A stretch of 64,000 nucleotides of DNA from Bog-756 sp963845485 (GTDB lineage: Bacteria > Actinomycetota > Acidimicrobiia > Acidimicrobiales > RAAP-2): positions 186,001-250,000 of the forward strand of contig CAWJSI010000012.1 of assembly GCA_963845485.1 (NCBI GenBank), written 5' to 3'. Position 1 is the stretch's first letter. Each line of letters opens with the position of its first letter. The notes under the pieces are model-generated. The model did not search any database, was not told where the DNA came from, and saw only the letters and a list, made by a program, of their open reading frames with translations. This document shows positions 25,632 to 33,933 of this stretch, in pieces. Position numbers and translations under genes: made by a program.

Positions 25632-27461
25632 GTGACTGAAGCGATGTCGGTAGCGCGCCGCTCACGCCGTCGCTCTACGCTGACCTCCTGGCGCGACGAG
25701 TGGCAGCGTCGATGGACCGATGCGTCACAGACGACCCGTACCCGGGTGCAGGTGGCCGTGCTCCTGATCTCGGTGCTGGTGGCCTACAACTACTCGCTGT
25801 CCACTCTCCTTCAGACCGCCGACCAGCAGACGCCGCTGGCGTATATCAGCCTTGTACCCGCCATCGCCTTAGCCCTGGCCGCCATCCGCGCCCGCCCGCT
25901 ACGGCCCGAACCCCCCATCTACGACCGGCACGTCGACTACACCGTCGGCATCCCACTCATCATCACGGCCGTGGCGATCAACGAACTTCTGCCTGCACGG
26001 ATGTCGGCCATGTTCTGGGTGTACCGGATCGACCTGCTCACCCTGCCCATCTTCGTAGCCGGGGCGGTGGCCATCATCTTCGGAACGAGGGTCTTGTGGC
26101 GACAGCGCCTGGCCGTCCTCTTCCTTTTCCTCGCCTGGCCCTACCCCTACCAGAAGTACCTGCTCGGCGTCTTGAACGCTTTCACCACCCTGACACTCAT
26201 GGCCATGCAAAAAATCGCCGTGTGGGCCCATCTGGCCAAGCCCGCCAGCTCCCTGGACAACACGCTGTTCGTAGTCACCCACCACGGTTCCACCTTCGCC
26301 CTCAGCGTGGTCTCTGCTTGCTCAGGGGTCAACGGCGTGGTCGGGTTCCTACTTGTCGGCTCGGCCTTCGCGGCCATCGTCCGGGGTCCGATGCTGCGCA
26401 AGGTGCTGTGGTTGGCCGGGGGCATGGTCCTGTTGTGGGCCATCAACCTGGTGCGGATCAGCTTCATCTTCTTCGCCGGCAAGGAGTGGGGGGAGTCGGT
26501 GGCCATCAACGTCTTCCATCCTTTCGTGGGCCTCGTCACGTTCAGCCTGGGCGTACTGGCCATGATCCTCTTGATCAAACCGCTGGGCATGCATATCGCC
26601 ATCGGCGAAACCCCAGCACCCCCAAGTCCGGTGCTGGCCCCAGTTGGTCCCATCGCTGTGCCCTCGCTCTACGAAGAGGCCGAAGCCCCGGTCAAGCACA
26701 AGGCCCCACTGGCTGTACCGAAGGTCACCATGGCCATCGTCGCCGTGGTGATCGCCGCCCTCGTGGTTGGAGTAAGCAACGTCGGGCTCCGCACCTACAA
26801 CCTGGTGGCCGGGGTCACCGGCCAGGCCAAGCTGTTCGCCTACGTGCGCTACCCGTCAGCCCCTCTGGGGTGGGTGGAGCAGTATGACACCACCTACCAG
26901 TGGGCGAAGCCCTTGTTCGGTGACACCTCGGTATGGAATCGCTACATCCTGCGGTCCGACGGCCCCGGCCCCTTGCGTACCAGCGTGCCGGTGGTTGCTG
27001 ATGTCATCAACACCCCCGACCTGTCGAGCTTCTCGGCCTACGGGGTGGAGAACTGTTACACCTTTCACGGCTACGCGCTGGCCGATGTGGCCCAGGTGTC
27101 CCTGGCCGGCGGCATCACCGGCCAGGCCATGTCCTACCGCTCTCAGCAGTTCGGAAGCTGGTCCATCGTCTACTGGATCGTGCCCGTAAAGATGACCGGC
27201 GGCGGCACCAACTACGAGCGAATCGTCCTTTACGTTCAGAACTCCGGTCAGGGGGCGGTGGTCAACGGCCTGACCACCGGAGATGCGATTCACAACATCG
27301 GGGGATCACTCAATCCGGCCGACCGTACTGACCGGGTCCTCATCAACAACCGGACGTTTCTCGTGGCCTTCGCCAAGAAGCTCATCGATACCCAGGCCTA
27401 CCGTGCCGACCATGCCAATCCCGCGTTGACCAATGGCGGGGTCAACGCCATCAGCTCGTGA
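25632..27461 (+). CDS. Exosortase-like transpeptidase/protease with fused EpsI-like C-terminal domain
   Basis: This 609-residue protein has many helices in residues 40-320, with the exosortase/archaeosortase active-site trio visible: Cys230 in VSACSGVNG, Arg275 in INLVRISFIF and His296 in VFHPFVG. A linker and helix (about 365-390) lead to a roughly 200-residue C-terminal domain with ENCYTFHGYALADVAQVSL, reminiscent of EpsI. Exosortases cleave proteins with PEP-CTERM-like tails; the TPE[V/L]P tails of four proteins here are the obvious candidates. Gene position, 57 bp after pstB, suggests co-transcription. The family match rests on these motifs; its processing of the tails is inferred. Confidence 0.85.
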   Translation: MTEAMSVARRSRRRSTLTSWRDEWQRRWTDASQTTRTRVQVAVLLISVLVAYNYSLSTLLQTADQQTPLAYISLVPAIALALAAIRARPLRPEPPIYDRHVDYTVGIPLIITAVAINELLPARMSAMFWVYRIDLLTLPIFVAGAVAIIFGTRVLWRQRLAVLFLFLAWPYPYQKYLLGVLNAFTTLTLMAMQKIAVWAHLAKPASSLDNTLFVVTHHGSTFALSVVSACSGVNGVVGFLLVGSAFAAIVRGPMLRKVLWLAGGMVLLWAINLVRISFIFFAGKEWGESVAINVFHPFVGLVTFSLGVLAMILLIKPLGMHIAIGETPAPPSPVLAPVGPIAVPSLYEEAEAPVKHKAPLAVPKVTMAIVAVVIAALVVGVSNVGLRTYNLVAGVTGQAKLFAYVRYPSAPLGWVEQYDTTYQWAKPLFGDTSVWNRYILRSDGPGPLRTSVPVVADVINTPDLSSFSAYGVENCYTFHGYALADVAQVSLAGGITGQAMSYRSQQFGSWSIVYWIVPVKMTGGGTNYERIVLYVQNSGQGAVVNGLTTGDAIHNIGGSLNPADRTDRVLINNRTFLVAFAKKLIDTQAYRADHANPALTNGGVNAISS

Positions 27462-27537
27462 CGATCCATCACCGGCACCGAACCGGTTCACGGGAAGTTC
27501 ACTTGACCGGCCGCACCCCTAATCGGAGGCTAGAAGC

Positions 27538-29181
27538 GTGACGTCAGGCTGGGAACCCAACTCGGTGCCGGATCAGCAGGATCCTCTCTATCCGCCTCAT
27601 GGGGCTTGGGATCCGAATGCCACAGCCGGGCAGGTACCTCCCCTTCCTCCGACCGCGTCAGATCCCTACTATCCGGACCCGAACTCCGACCCCCGTGGCT
27701 ACGACCCGCAAACGGCCCCCTACGTCACGCCACCTCTGGTGACACGAGGGCCCGATGGCGCGGTTCCCTCGGTACCCGGTCCCTACGCGGCTGCGCCGAC
27801 GGGTCCCGAGCAGGCGGTGTACGCAGACCCGAACACCAACGGCACGCCCTACGCCACCCAGACCGCTCCTCCTCAGGCAGCGTGGGCATCCAGCGCGCCA
27901 GAGCCGCAAGCGCCTCTGTCGCCTGCCGTCTCGCCGATCGCTCCGGAGCAGTGGACGTATACGGACCAAGTGGTAGCCCCAACAACAATCCCCGGCCAAT
28001 CTCCGTATCCGGGGACACCCCAGCCCACTTGGGATCCAAACGCTGGTCCCACCCAGCCCTCCTGGGATCCACGCAGTTCTGCCGCTCCCGTCGCTGATCC
28101 ACCCGCTCCGGCACCGCCCGATCAGTGGGTCTATGTCGATCCGAGTTCCTACTCCAATCCGTACACGGAACAACCCGTTTACACGAGCGGCCCGCAGGTC
28201 ATGCCCACGGCGATTCCCGTGGAAGCCAACCCTCCGCCACTTCCGGGGCCGTACTATGCCCCGGACGCGACACCTCAGTACACACCGGGGCCGGCCGCCA
28301 CCAATGGCACGGGCTACACGGAGATGTCCGTCTCATCCGGGGACGTCGCCACGGCAGCCCCTCCGTTACCCCCCGGTTACGGTCCGGGTTCCAGTGCCAG
28401 CAATCCGGTGATCCCGCCGGCCTATGGTGCCGCACCTCCGGTCGGGTACGAGGCGGTGGGACCCGGGTTCTATGGTGGCGCACCGCCTCCCGGGGGCAGC
28501 CCGCTTGCGGTTCAGCCTACGGACCCGTTGCTATCGCCCACGTACCAGCCGGAAGAAGGCGAGCTCAAGATCAAGGAGCGCCGGTCGTGGAAGACCTGGC
28601 AGCTCCTGGCAGCGGTGCTGCTGGCGCTAGGTGTAGGGATGTGGATTAACGGCAATTCCGGGACAGCTTCGGGCGACCCTGCCGCATCCGGCTCGAGCTC
28701 TGGCGGCTACAAATTGCCAGCCGATGGCGCCAGTGCCACCACAGTTCCGCCGGCGGCAGCAGCGGCTGGAGCTGGTTCCACCGCCACCACGGCCCCGGCC
28801 GGTACGGCCTCGACCACAGCAACCACCGCGGCTGGCGCATCGACTACCCCGACATCGGCAGCGGCGGTAGGACCGGCGACAGTACTAGTACCGCAGACAA
28901 CTCAGAGCGGAAACTGGACCAGCCCCGTGTTCACCATCGCCGGCGGCACATGGAACATCGGATGGGCATTTCAGTGCACCCCTGCGCCCACAGGTGGTCC
29001 GTCGTTTCAGATTTTCGTAGTGAACTCCGGCGCGGCGCCCGGCGCAACTCCGGCGGTCACGTCCACGGCGGCTTCAGGTCAGTCGATCAGCCCCGAGACG
29101 ACAGCCGGTGGCCAGCAGGTGATCGTGCAGACCACGGCCGCCTGCCGCTGGGCGGTCAAGGTAACGGGATCGAGTTCGTAG
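27538..29181 (+). CDS. Proline-rich single-pass membrane protein
   Basis: This 547-residue protein starts at a GTG 76 bp after the exosortase gene. About 340 residues of Pro/Tyr/Ala/Thr-rich sequence (YPPHGAWDP, DPNSDPRGYDP, PEQWTYTD) precede a basic KIKERRSWKTW boundary and one helix (LLAAVLLALGVGMW). A Ser/Thr/Ala stalk and a small C-terminal domain of about 90 residues (NWTSPVFTIAGGTWNIGWAF, then QTTAACRWAVKV) follow outside. It is probably type II in the membrane with the long tail in the cytoplasm, like the tails of PstA and PstB. The family is not recognised. Confidence 0.6.
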   Translation: MTSGWEPNSVPDQQDPLYPPHGAWDPNATAGQVPPLPPTASDPYYPDPNSDPRGYDPQTAPYVTPPLVTRGPDGAVPSVPGPYAAAPTGPEQAVYADPNTNGTPYATQTAPPQAAWASSAPEPQAPLSPAVSPIAPEQWTYTDQVVAPTTIPGQSPYPGTPQPTWDPNAGPTQPSWDPRSSAAPVADPPAPAPPDQWVYVDPSSYSNPYTEQPVYTSGPQVMPTAIPVEANPPPLPGPYYAPDATPQYTPGPAATNGTGYTEMSVSSGDVATAAPPLPPGYGPGSSASNPVIPPAYGAAPPVGYEAVGPGFYGGAPPPGGSPLAVQPTDPLLSPTYQPEEGELKIKERRSWKTWQLLAAVLLALGVGMWINGNSGTASGDPAASGSSSGGYKLPADGASATTVPPAAAAAGAGSTATTAPAGTASTTATTAAGASTTPTSAAAVGPATVLVPQTTQSGNWTSPVFTIAGGTWNIGWAFQCTPAPTGGPSFQIFVVNSGAAPGATPAVTSTAASGQSISPETTAGGQQVIVQTTAACRWAVKVTGSSS

Positions 29182-29202
29182 ACCCAGATTGCAGAAGCGC
29201 CG

Positions 29203-29904
29203 TCAGCACGAGTTGTGCTTCTGGTGGTTTGCCGACTGGCGCGCCAGACGGGCGTTCAGCTCTTCGAAATAGTCATAGTTGCGCTTGGTGGTCCGGTGGG
29301 GTTGTCCGACCTGCGCAACCCGCACCATGAACCGCGACGGAGGTGGAAGAGGTGCTATTGATGCTGGAGAAGCCGGGGAGGTATCGGTCACTGCTGCGAT
29401 GAACTCGTCAAAGGGCCCGGCGGGTTCGACACGCGTTTCCGATGTGGCGTCGTGAGCATTCTCGATAATGTCTCGTGAGTGATCCAGCGGTTCCAAGCCG
29501 CCTGTCGACCAGCCGCTTAGACCCGAAGGGGTCGTGGCCGCGAGCGTGACAGAGGTGTCAATGGGTGTCGAGTGATGATTGGTGGAAGTGTCGGTCCATC
29601 CTTCCCACTCTTGCGATTGCTGCTGGATTGGCGAATCCGAGCGGACATCCGTAAGTGGTCCGAAAGTCGGTAACGAGGCAACCTCCCGTGACGCTGGAAT
29701 GGATGGTTTCAGAGGAGTGACACCAGCGTGGAAGGAACGAAGCATGATGGCCAAGTCGCGTTCTTGGCGGCTCCAGTCGCGGACCCGATCCGCAACCGAC
29801 AAAGCGATTCCAGTCGCCTCGCTCGTCATCGGACCCGGCACAAGTTTGCCGACTGAGATGAAGTTCTTCCGGGCGGTCGGGCCTTCACACAGTGATCCAA
29901 TCAC
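29203..29904 (-). CDS. Hypothetical protein with Ser/Thr-rich central part
   Basis: The frame of 233 codons starts at a GTG at 29904, but an ATG at 29829 (MTSEATGIAL) fits better, because the repeat array at 29906 would otherwise sit on the start site. The N-terminal segment ADRVRDWSRQERDLAIMLRS looks helical, the middle is disordered, and the C-terminus RTTKRNYDYFEELNARLARQ looks like a short helix. No signal peptide is evident. It is divergent from the GT2 gene and converges with 27538. Function unknown. Confidence 0.5.
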   Translation of the reverse strand: MIGSLCEGPTARKNFISVGKLVPGPMTSEATGIALSVADRVRDWSRQERDLAIMLRSFHAGVTPLKPSIPASREVASLPTFGPLTDVRSDSPIQQQSQEWEGWTDTSTNHHSTPIDTSVTLAATTPSGLSGWSTGGLEPLDHSRDIIENAHDATSETRVEPAGPFDEFIAAVTDTSPASPASIAPLPPPSRFMVRVAQVGQPHRTTKRNYDYFEELNARLARQSANHQKHNSC

Positions 29905-29905
29905 G

Positions 29906-29971
29906 CCCAGGTGAACGTCAGATGAACGGCAGGTGGAATGATGAATCGATGGAACTGAACAGTGCGTGAAT
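29906..29971. promoter_or_regulatory. Up to six phased 11-bp repeats, strong PHO-box candidate
   Basis: Units in exact 11-bp phase end in GTGAAC, ATGAAC, GTGGAA, (weak unit), CTGAAC and GTGAAT on the plus strand. On the minus strand two adjacent units read GTTCATCTGAC and GTTCACCTGGG, which match the Streptomyces PHO-box pattern. The array lies between a minus-strand hypothetical gene and the GT2 gene starting at 30047, so it could control either. Confidence 0.55.
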
Positions 29972-30046
29972 AAGGTCCTGACAAGGGGTTTTCCCTTCCG
30001 GTCTGAGTTGTCGCAGTGTTAGCGTTCAGGCGTGAGGACACCCGTC

Positions 30047-31498
30047 ATGACCGAGGAGGAGGCGGATCTACGCCTTCAGGCCAGCATTGCGGGGCTGGCT
30101 GACCGAGAGCCCTTGGTCTCGGCGAAGCGGATCCTCACGGATCGCCAACGTCGGTGGGGTGTGGTCCTCATCGTGGTGATCCTCGTCGGATGTGTCGCCG
30201 ACCTGATCGTGACCCTGTCGATCCTGGTTACCATCGTCACCCTGCTCTATGTGGGGGCGATCATTTACCGGTTGGCACTGTTCCGGGCGTCGAACCGACC
30301 ACAGACCACCGAGGTGGTAAGTGATGAAGAAGCGCGCGCAGTGCCTCACCACGAACTCCCCATCTACACCGTGATGATCCCTGCCTACAGGGAGCCCGAA
30401 GTAATCAACGAACTGATCCAGAGGATCTCCCAGTTCGAGTACCCGCCTGACCGACTAGACGTGAAGTTGCTCATAGAGGCCGACGATGCCGAGACGATTG
30501 GCGCTATCGCAGTGGCGATGCCAGGTGATCAGTTCGAGATGGTGCTGGTCCCAGCGGGCGAGCCTCGGACCAAACCCAAAGCTCTCAACTACGGGCTCAC
30601 CCTGGCCCGTGGCGAACTGGTTGCTATCTACGACGCCGAGGATGAGCCAGAACCCCTCCAGCTGCGTCGAGCCGTGGTGGCGATGCGGCGTCTCGGTCCT
30701 GATGTGGCCTGTGTGCAAGCGAAGCTCGATTACCACAACCCCATGCAGAACCTCATCACCAAGTGGTTCACGATCGAGTACTCCCTATGGTTCTCCTTCT
30801 TTCTGCCCGGCCTGGGGGCCATGAACGCGCCAATTCCGCTCGGCGGGACATCGAATCACTTCCGCCGGGTGGCACTCCAAGCACTCGGGGCCTGGGACCC
30901 CTACAACGTCACCGAGGATGCTGACCTCGGGATCCGGATGTTTCGAGAGGGCTATTCAGTTCGGGTGCTTGAATCGAGCACCTTCGAGGAAGCCAACAGC
31001 GATTTCGTGAATTGGATGAAGCAACGGTCACGCTGGTTGAAGGGCTACCTGCAAACCTTTGCCGTCCACCTTCGCCAGCCACGGGAGTTGCGCCGGGAAT
31101 TGGGCTGGAAGGGAACGATGCACTTCGTCATGTTCGTCGGTGGCACTCCGATCCTGGCCATCGTCAACCCCATCTTCTGGCTGATGACCATCTTGTGGTT
31201 CGTGGCTCATCCACCTTTCATCCAGGAACTGTTTCCAGCACCCGTGTACTACCTGGGCCTGGTCTCATGGGCTTTCGGCAACTTTCTCCTGGTCTATGTG
31301 ACGGTCATGAGCTGCCGAGTGGCCAGACGAGGTGAGCTACTGGTTCCTGCCCTACTCGTCCCGTTGTACTGGGTAATGATGTCCATGGCCGCCGTGAAGG
31401 CTTTGAGCCAGCTGGTTGGAGCTCCGAACTTCTGGGAAAAGACGGTGCACGGACTTCATCACGAGCCGCAGCCCGCCGTCGTCGACGCTTCGTCGTGA
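30047..31498 (+). CDS. Membrane GT2 glycosyltransferase, cellulose synthase-like
   Basis: The ATG at 30047 with GAGGA eight bases upstream is preferred over the GTG at 30032. Two helices (about residues 40-85) precede a cytoplasmic GT2 domain: YTVMIPAYREPEVI, IYDAEDEPEP (the DxD-type position), GGTSNHFRR, EDADLGIRM and QRSRWLKGYLQ (QxxRW). Several C-terminal helices follow. This layout is that of processive polysaccharide synthases related to BcsA, which extend a glycan and move it across the membrane. A PHO-box-like array lies about 75 bp upstream. The product glycan is not known. Confidence 0.85.
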   Translation: MTEEEADLRLQASIAGLADREPLVSAKRILTDRQRRWGVVLIVVILVGCVADLIVTLSILVTIVTLLYVGAIIYRLALFRASNRPQTTEVVSDEEARAVPHHELPIYTVMIPAYREPEVINELIQRISQFEYPPDRLDVKLLIEADDAETIGAIAVAMPGDQFEMVLVPAGEPRTKPKALNYGLTLARGELVAIYDAEDEPEPLQLRRAVVAMRRLGPDVACVQAKLDYHNPMQNLITKWFTIEYSLWFSFFLPGLGAMNAPIPLGGTSNHFRRVALQALGAWDPYNVTEDADLGIRMFREGYSVRVLESSTFEEANSDFVNWMKQRSRWLKGYLQTFAVHLRQPRELRRELGWKGTMHFVMFVGGTPILAIVNPIFWLMTILWFVAHPPFIQELFPAPVYYLGLVSWAFGNFLLVYVTVMSCRVARRGELLVPALLVPLYWVMMSMAAVKALSQLVGAPNFWEKTVHGLHHEPQPAVVDASS

Positions 31499-31522
31499 TC
31501 GACGAGGGCTAAGCGCGGATTC

Positions 31523-32155
31523 ATGGCTACCTCTGTCTGGCATGAGGACCCTGGTGGTGACAGGCCGCCGGAGGACCATCGCAGTCGAGGACCAGCCTCT
31601 TCGGCGGAGAACCTGCGTCAGATGCAGGTTCTCCGCCGGTTCGTGGCCGAGGTGCTCGAGGAACAGGGGGGCAACGGCTCGTCGGTCCTATCGGAGGACG
31701 AATGGTTGCACCTGTGCGAAGCCGCCGGCAGCGTCGGGTCTGATGAGGACGCTATTGCCCGGCTTGTCATGCGAGCTTACGGACGAGGAGCAGCAACGGT
31801 CCTTCCGGCTTTCGGGGTCGGACCCCCCGAATCGGAAACGCCAAACCCACAGGTCGCACCTCCGCCCCAGGAAGTAATCGATCAGACAAGGGCGCTGGAC
31901 AGCGCTCCCGGACAGGTTCTCGACCACCCTGGTGAAACGCGGCTCCCATCGCAGGATCGGACATCGTGCCCGTCGCATTCGTCGGGAAGGCTTGGGTGGG
32001 CATTGCTACGCGAGTGCCCACCTCGGCCCAACCCTCACCGGAGGCGACGAGTGATTTCCCGGTTCCATCGGGACCGTCCTCTCAACCCACAACTCCCGCT
32101 CCGACGATCTCGCCAACCGGGCAGGGCGGTCCCCTTCCGGTCGGCACATCGGTAA
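31523..32155 (+). CDS. Hypothetical protein, possibly the N-terminal part of the sortase gene (frameshift near 31937)
   Basis: The first 135 residues look genuine: ENLRQMQVLRRFVAEVLEEQ is helical, and SEDEWLHLCEAAGSVGSDED and IARLVMRAYGRGAATVL follow. After about 31935 this frame turns Arg/Pro-rich, while the protein-like sequence (APIAGSDIVPVAFVG) continues in the sortase frame. One missing A in GGTGAAACGCGG (31931-31942) would explain this and would fuse the two into a roughly 520-residue protein. Alternatively it is a separate gene overlapping the sortase. It starts 25 bp after the GT2 gene. Confidence 0.45.
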   Translation: MATSVWHEDPGGDRPPEDHRSRGPASSAENLRQMQVLRRFVAEVLEEQGGNGSSVLSEDEWLHLCEAAGSVGSDEDAIARLVMRAYGRGAATVLPAFGVGPPESETPNPQVAPPPQEVIDQTRALDSAPGQVLDHPGETRLPSQDRTSCPSHSSGRLGWALLRECPPRPNPHRRRRVISRFHRDRPLNPQLPLRRSRQPGRAVPFRSAHR

Positions 32156-33099
32156 GTAGTGGAGCGACGCGCCGCCGGGTCCACGGCCGACGAAATGTCC
32201 GGGTCATGGAGGACCGCCGGCGTGAACGACTTCTGACGATCGCGTCTTGGGTCCGGAATATCGGCGCCATCATCCTGCTGTTCGTGGCATGGCAGCTTTG
32301 GGGTACGGCTATAACCCAGCACCAAAGTCAGAATGCGCTTCAACATCAGTTCGCTGCAGTCGTTCACCACGGGTCGGCGAAGCCGGCACCGGGATTTATG
32401 CTCATTCCGGCAACGACCCGCATTGCCGATCCACCTCAGGGGACGGTGATGGCCCACCTACAGATCCCGAAGATCAGCCTCGACCAATATGTGGTGTCCG
32501 GCACGGCGGAGGGTGATCTTGCCAAAGGTCCTGGGCACTATCTGGGAACCGCTATGCCCGGACAGGCTGGAAACGTGGCCATCGCTGGCCATCGAACTAC
32601 TCACGGTGCCCCGTTCAACCGACTGGCGGAGTTGGCAATTGGCGACCCTATCTACCTCACCACGTCGACAGGGAAGACGCTGACCTACATCGTGTCGGCG
32701 GTCCCGGTAGCGGTGTCCCCTTCAGATGTAACGGTTCTCAACAACTTCGGTGACGACCGGCTCACACTCACTACGTGCAACCCTGAGTATTCAGCGGTGC
32801 AGCGGTTGATCGTTGTGGCCGCCTATCTGCCGCCGGGGGCTACACATCCCGTCCCGATCGCACAAGGTGCCGGGAAGGCGTACGCGCTGGCACCGGCAGA
32901 TGCCACTGGTTGGAACACCTCTCTGCTACCTCTGGTGGCTGTGGAAACTCTGCTGCTCGTGGGCCTGGGCCTGGCCTACCGCAAACTCTCAAACGCCTAC
33001 GGAAGGGGGCCACGCTGGCTCATCCTCGCACCGGTGTGGTTGGCTGCTCTGCTTCTCCTCTTCGAGACGCTCACGAACTTTCTGCCTGCAGCCGTGTGA
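31966..33099 (+). CDS. Class E sortase
   Basis: Sortases join wall-anchored proteins to the peptidoglycan precursor. The catalytic domain shows His in NVAIAGHRTTHGAPFN, Cys in LTLTTCNPEYS and Arg in SAVQRLIVVA. An N-terminal helix (NIGAIILLFVAWQLWG) precedes it and two C-terminal helices follow (LLLVGLGLAYRK; WLAALLLLFETL). Class E enzymes are typical of high-GC actinobacteria and recognise LAxTG, which matches the three LAFTG tails at 18.9, 22.9 and 24.5 kb. The start is uncertain (GTG 31966 or the fused start at 31523); the residues before MEDRRRERLL are Ser/Pro/Thr-rich. Confidence 0.88.
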   Translation: MPVAFVGKAWVGIATRVPTSAQPSPEATSDFPVPSGPSSQPTTPAPTISPTGQGGPLPVGTSVSSGATRRRVHGRRNVRVMEDRRRERLLTIASWVRNIGAIILLFVAWQLWGTAITQHQSQNALQHQFAAVVHHGSAKPAPGFMLIPATTRIADPPQGTVMAHLQIPKISLDQYVVSGTAEGDLAKGPGHYLGTAMPGQAGNVAIAGHRTTHGAPFNRLAELAIGDPIYLTTSTGKTLTYIVSAVPVAVSPSDVTVLNNFGDDRLTLTTCNPEYSAVQRLIVVAAYLPPGATHPVPIAQGAGKAYALAPADATGWNTSLLPLVAVETLLLVGLGLAYRKLSNAYGRGPRWLILAPVWLAALLLLFETLTNFLPAAV

Positions 33100-33158
33100 T
33101 CTCCGTGAACCCCGGTTGTCCCGGGAGGCCGTCCGGGGTAGACAGGAGAATACGAAGC

Positions 33159-33746
33159 TCAGCCTGCCGTCGTCGGCACTGCGGTGAGGTGGCCGTTGAC
33201 TGAGATAGGGGTATCGGCATAGGACCCAGCCAGCGCCTGGCGCAGCTGGATCAGCTCATCGACGAGGACCCGGTTGGTGGTGGCGAACTCCTCGATAGCT
33301 GAGCACAGGTGGGTCACCACTTCGGGCGCGAACCGAGGAGTGGCCGCCTGGGCGCTGAGTTCCTCTGCCTCCCGTCTGGCTCTCGACACGATGGCTGCCG
33401 CCTCGACCTGAGCATCAGCGATTACCGCCCGAGCTTGGCGCTTCGAGTCCTCTGCGGTTTCATCAGCGAAACGCTGGACCTTCATCATGATGTCGCCAAT
33501 CTGCACTTCGGGCGAAGGCGCACGCTCAGGCTCAATGCGCAAAGCCGGAGGTGCCGGTGGTTGTGCCGCCGGCGGCCAGGAGTCGGGATTGCCTGGTGTG
33601 AGAATAAGCGGGAGGCCTGTCCCTTCCTCGTATGCGAATCCCATGACGTTTGCACCCTCCGGGCCTGTTGGAAAAGTGGAGGAGCTCGTGCCCCCATCTC
33701 TCGTTACTACCTCTCCATCGTATCGGCCGACCTGGGTGGGAGCCAA
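33159..33746 (-). CDS. Coiled-coil hypothetical protein
   Basis: This 195-residue frame has a Pro-rich N-terminal half, then a heptad-like region (IMMKVQRFADETAEDSKRQ, VEAAAIVSRARREAEELSAQ) and a second helical part (LCSAIEEFATTNRVLVDELI). The pattern resembles DivIVA- or Wag31-type coiled coils, but the membrane-binding N-terminal motif is missing. The ATG at 33644 (MGFAYEEG) is a possible start. It converges with the sortase gene and is divergent from the GH5-like gene. It is likely cytoplasmic. Confidence 0.5.
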   Translation of the reverse strand: MAPTQVGRYDGEVVTRDGGTSSSTFPTGPEGANVMGFAYEEGTGLPLILTPGNPDSWPPAAQPPAPPALRIEPERAPSPEVQIGDIMMKVQRFADETAEDSKRQARAVIADAQVEAAAIVSRARREAEELSAQAATPRFAPEVVTHLCSAIEEFATTNRVLVDELIQLRQALAGSYADTPISVNGHLTAVPTTAG

Positions 33747-33773
33747 GCCCCGTTGGATGTAATCCCAGCATAC

Positions 33774-33806
33774 GGCGGGTGAACGTTAGGGAAACGGTCT
33801 GAAAAC
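33774..33806. promoter_or_regulatory. Three phased 11-bp repeats, PHO-box candidate
   Basis: Units end in GTGAAC, GGAAAC and GAAAAC on the plus strand. The first, read on the minus strand, is GTTCACCCGCC, matching the best-conserved Streptomyces PHO half. The array lies between the minus-strand coiled-coil gene (33746) and the first GH5-like gene. Confidence 0.5.
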
Positions 33807-33933
33807 TCCCTGGGCAGCGGCGGTCCCAAGAAACGCCCGCCAACGCCTGCACGAGGGCTCACTTGTGATCATCGGGCCTTATCACCGCATTGATCACGTC
33901 AAGTCGGACGGTTCAGGTGCCGACAATTTGACC

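Noticed and set aside
25571..25639. Short 22-codon frame between pstB and the exosortase gene
   Set aside because: Starts at an ATGA overlap with pstB but is too short and polar to support as a gene.
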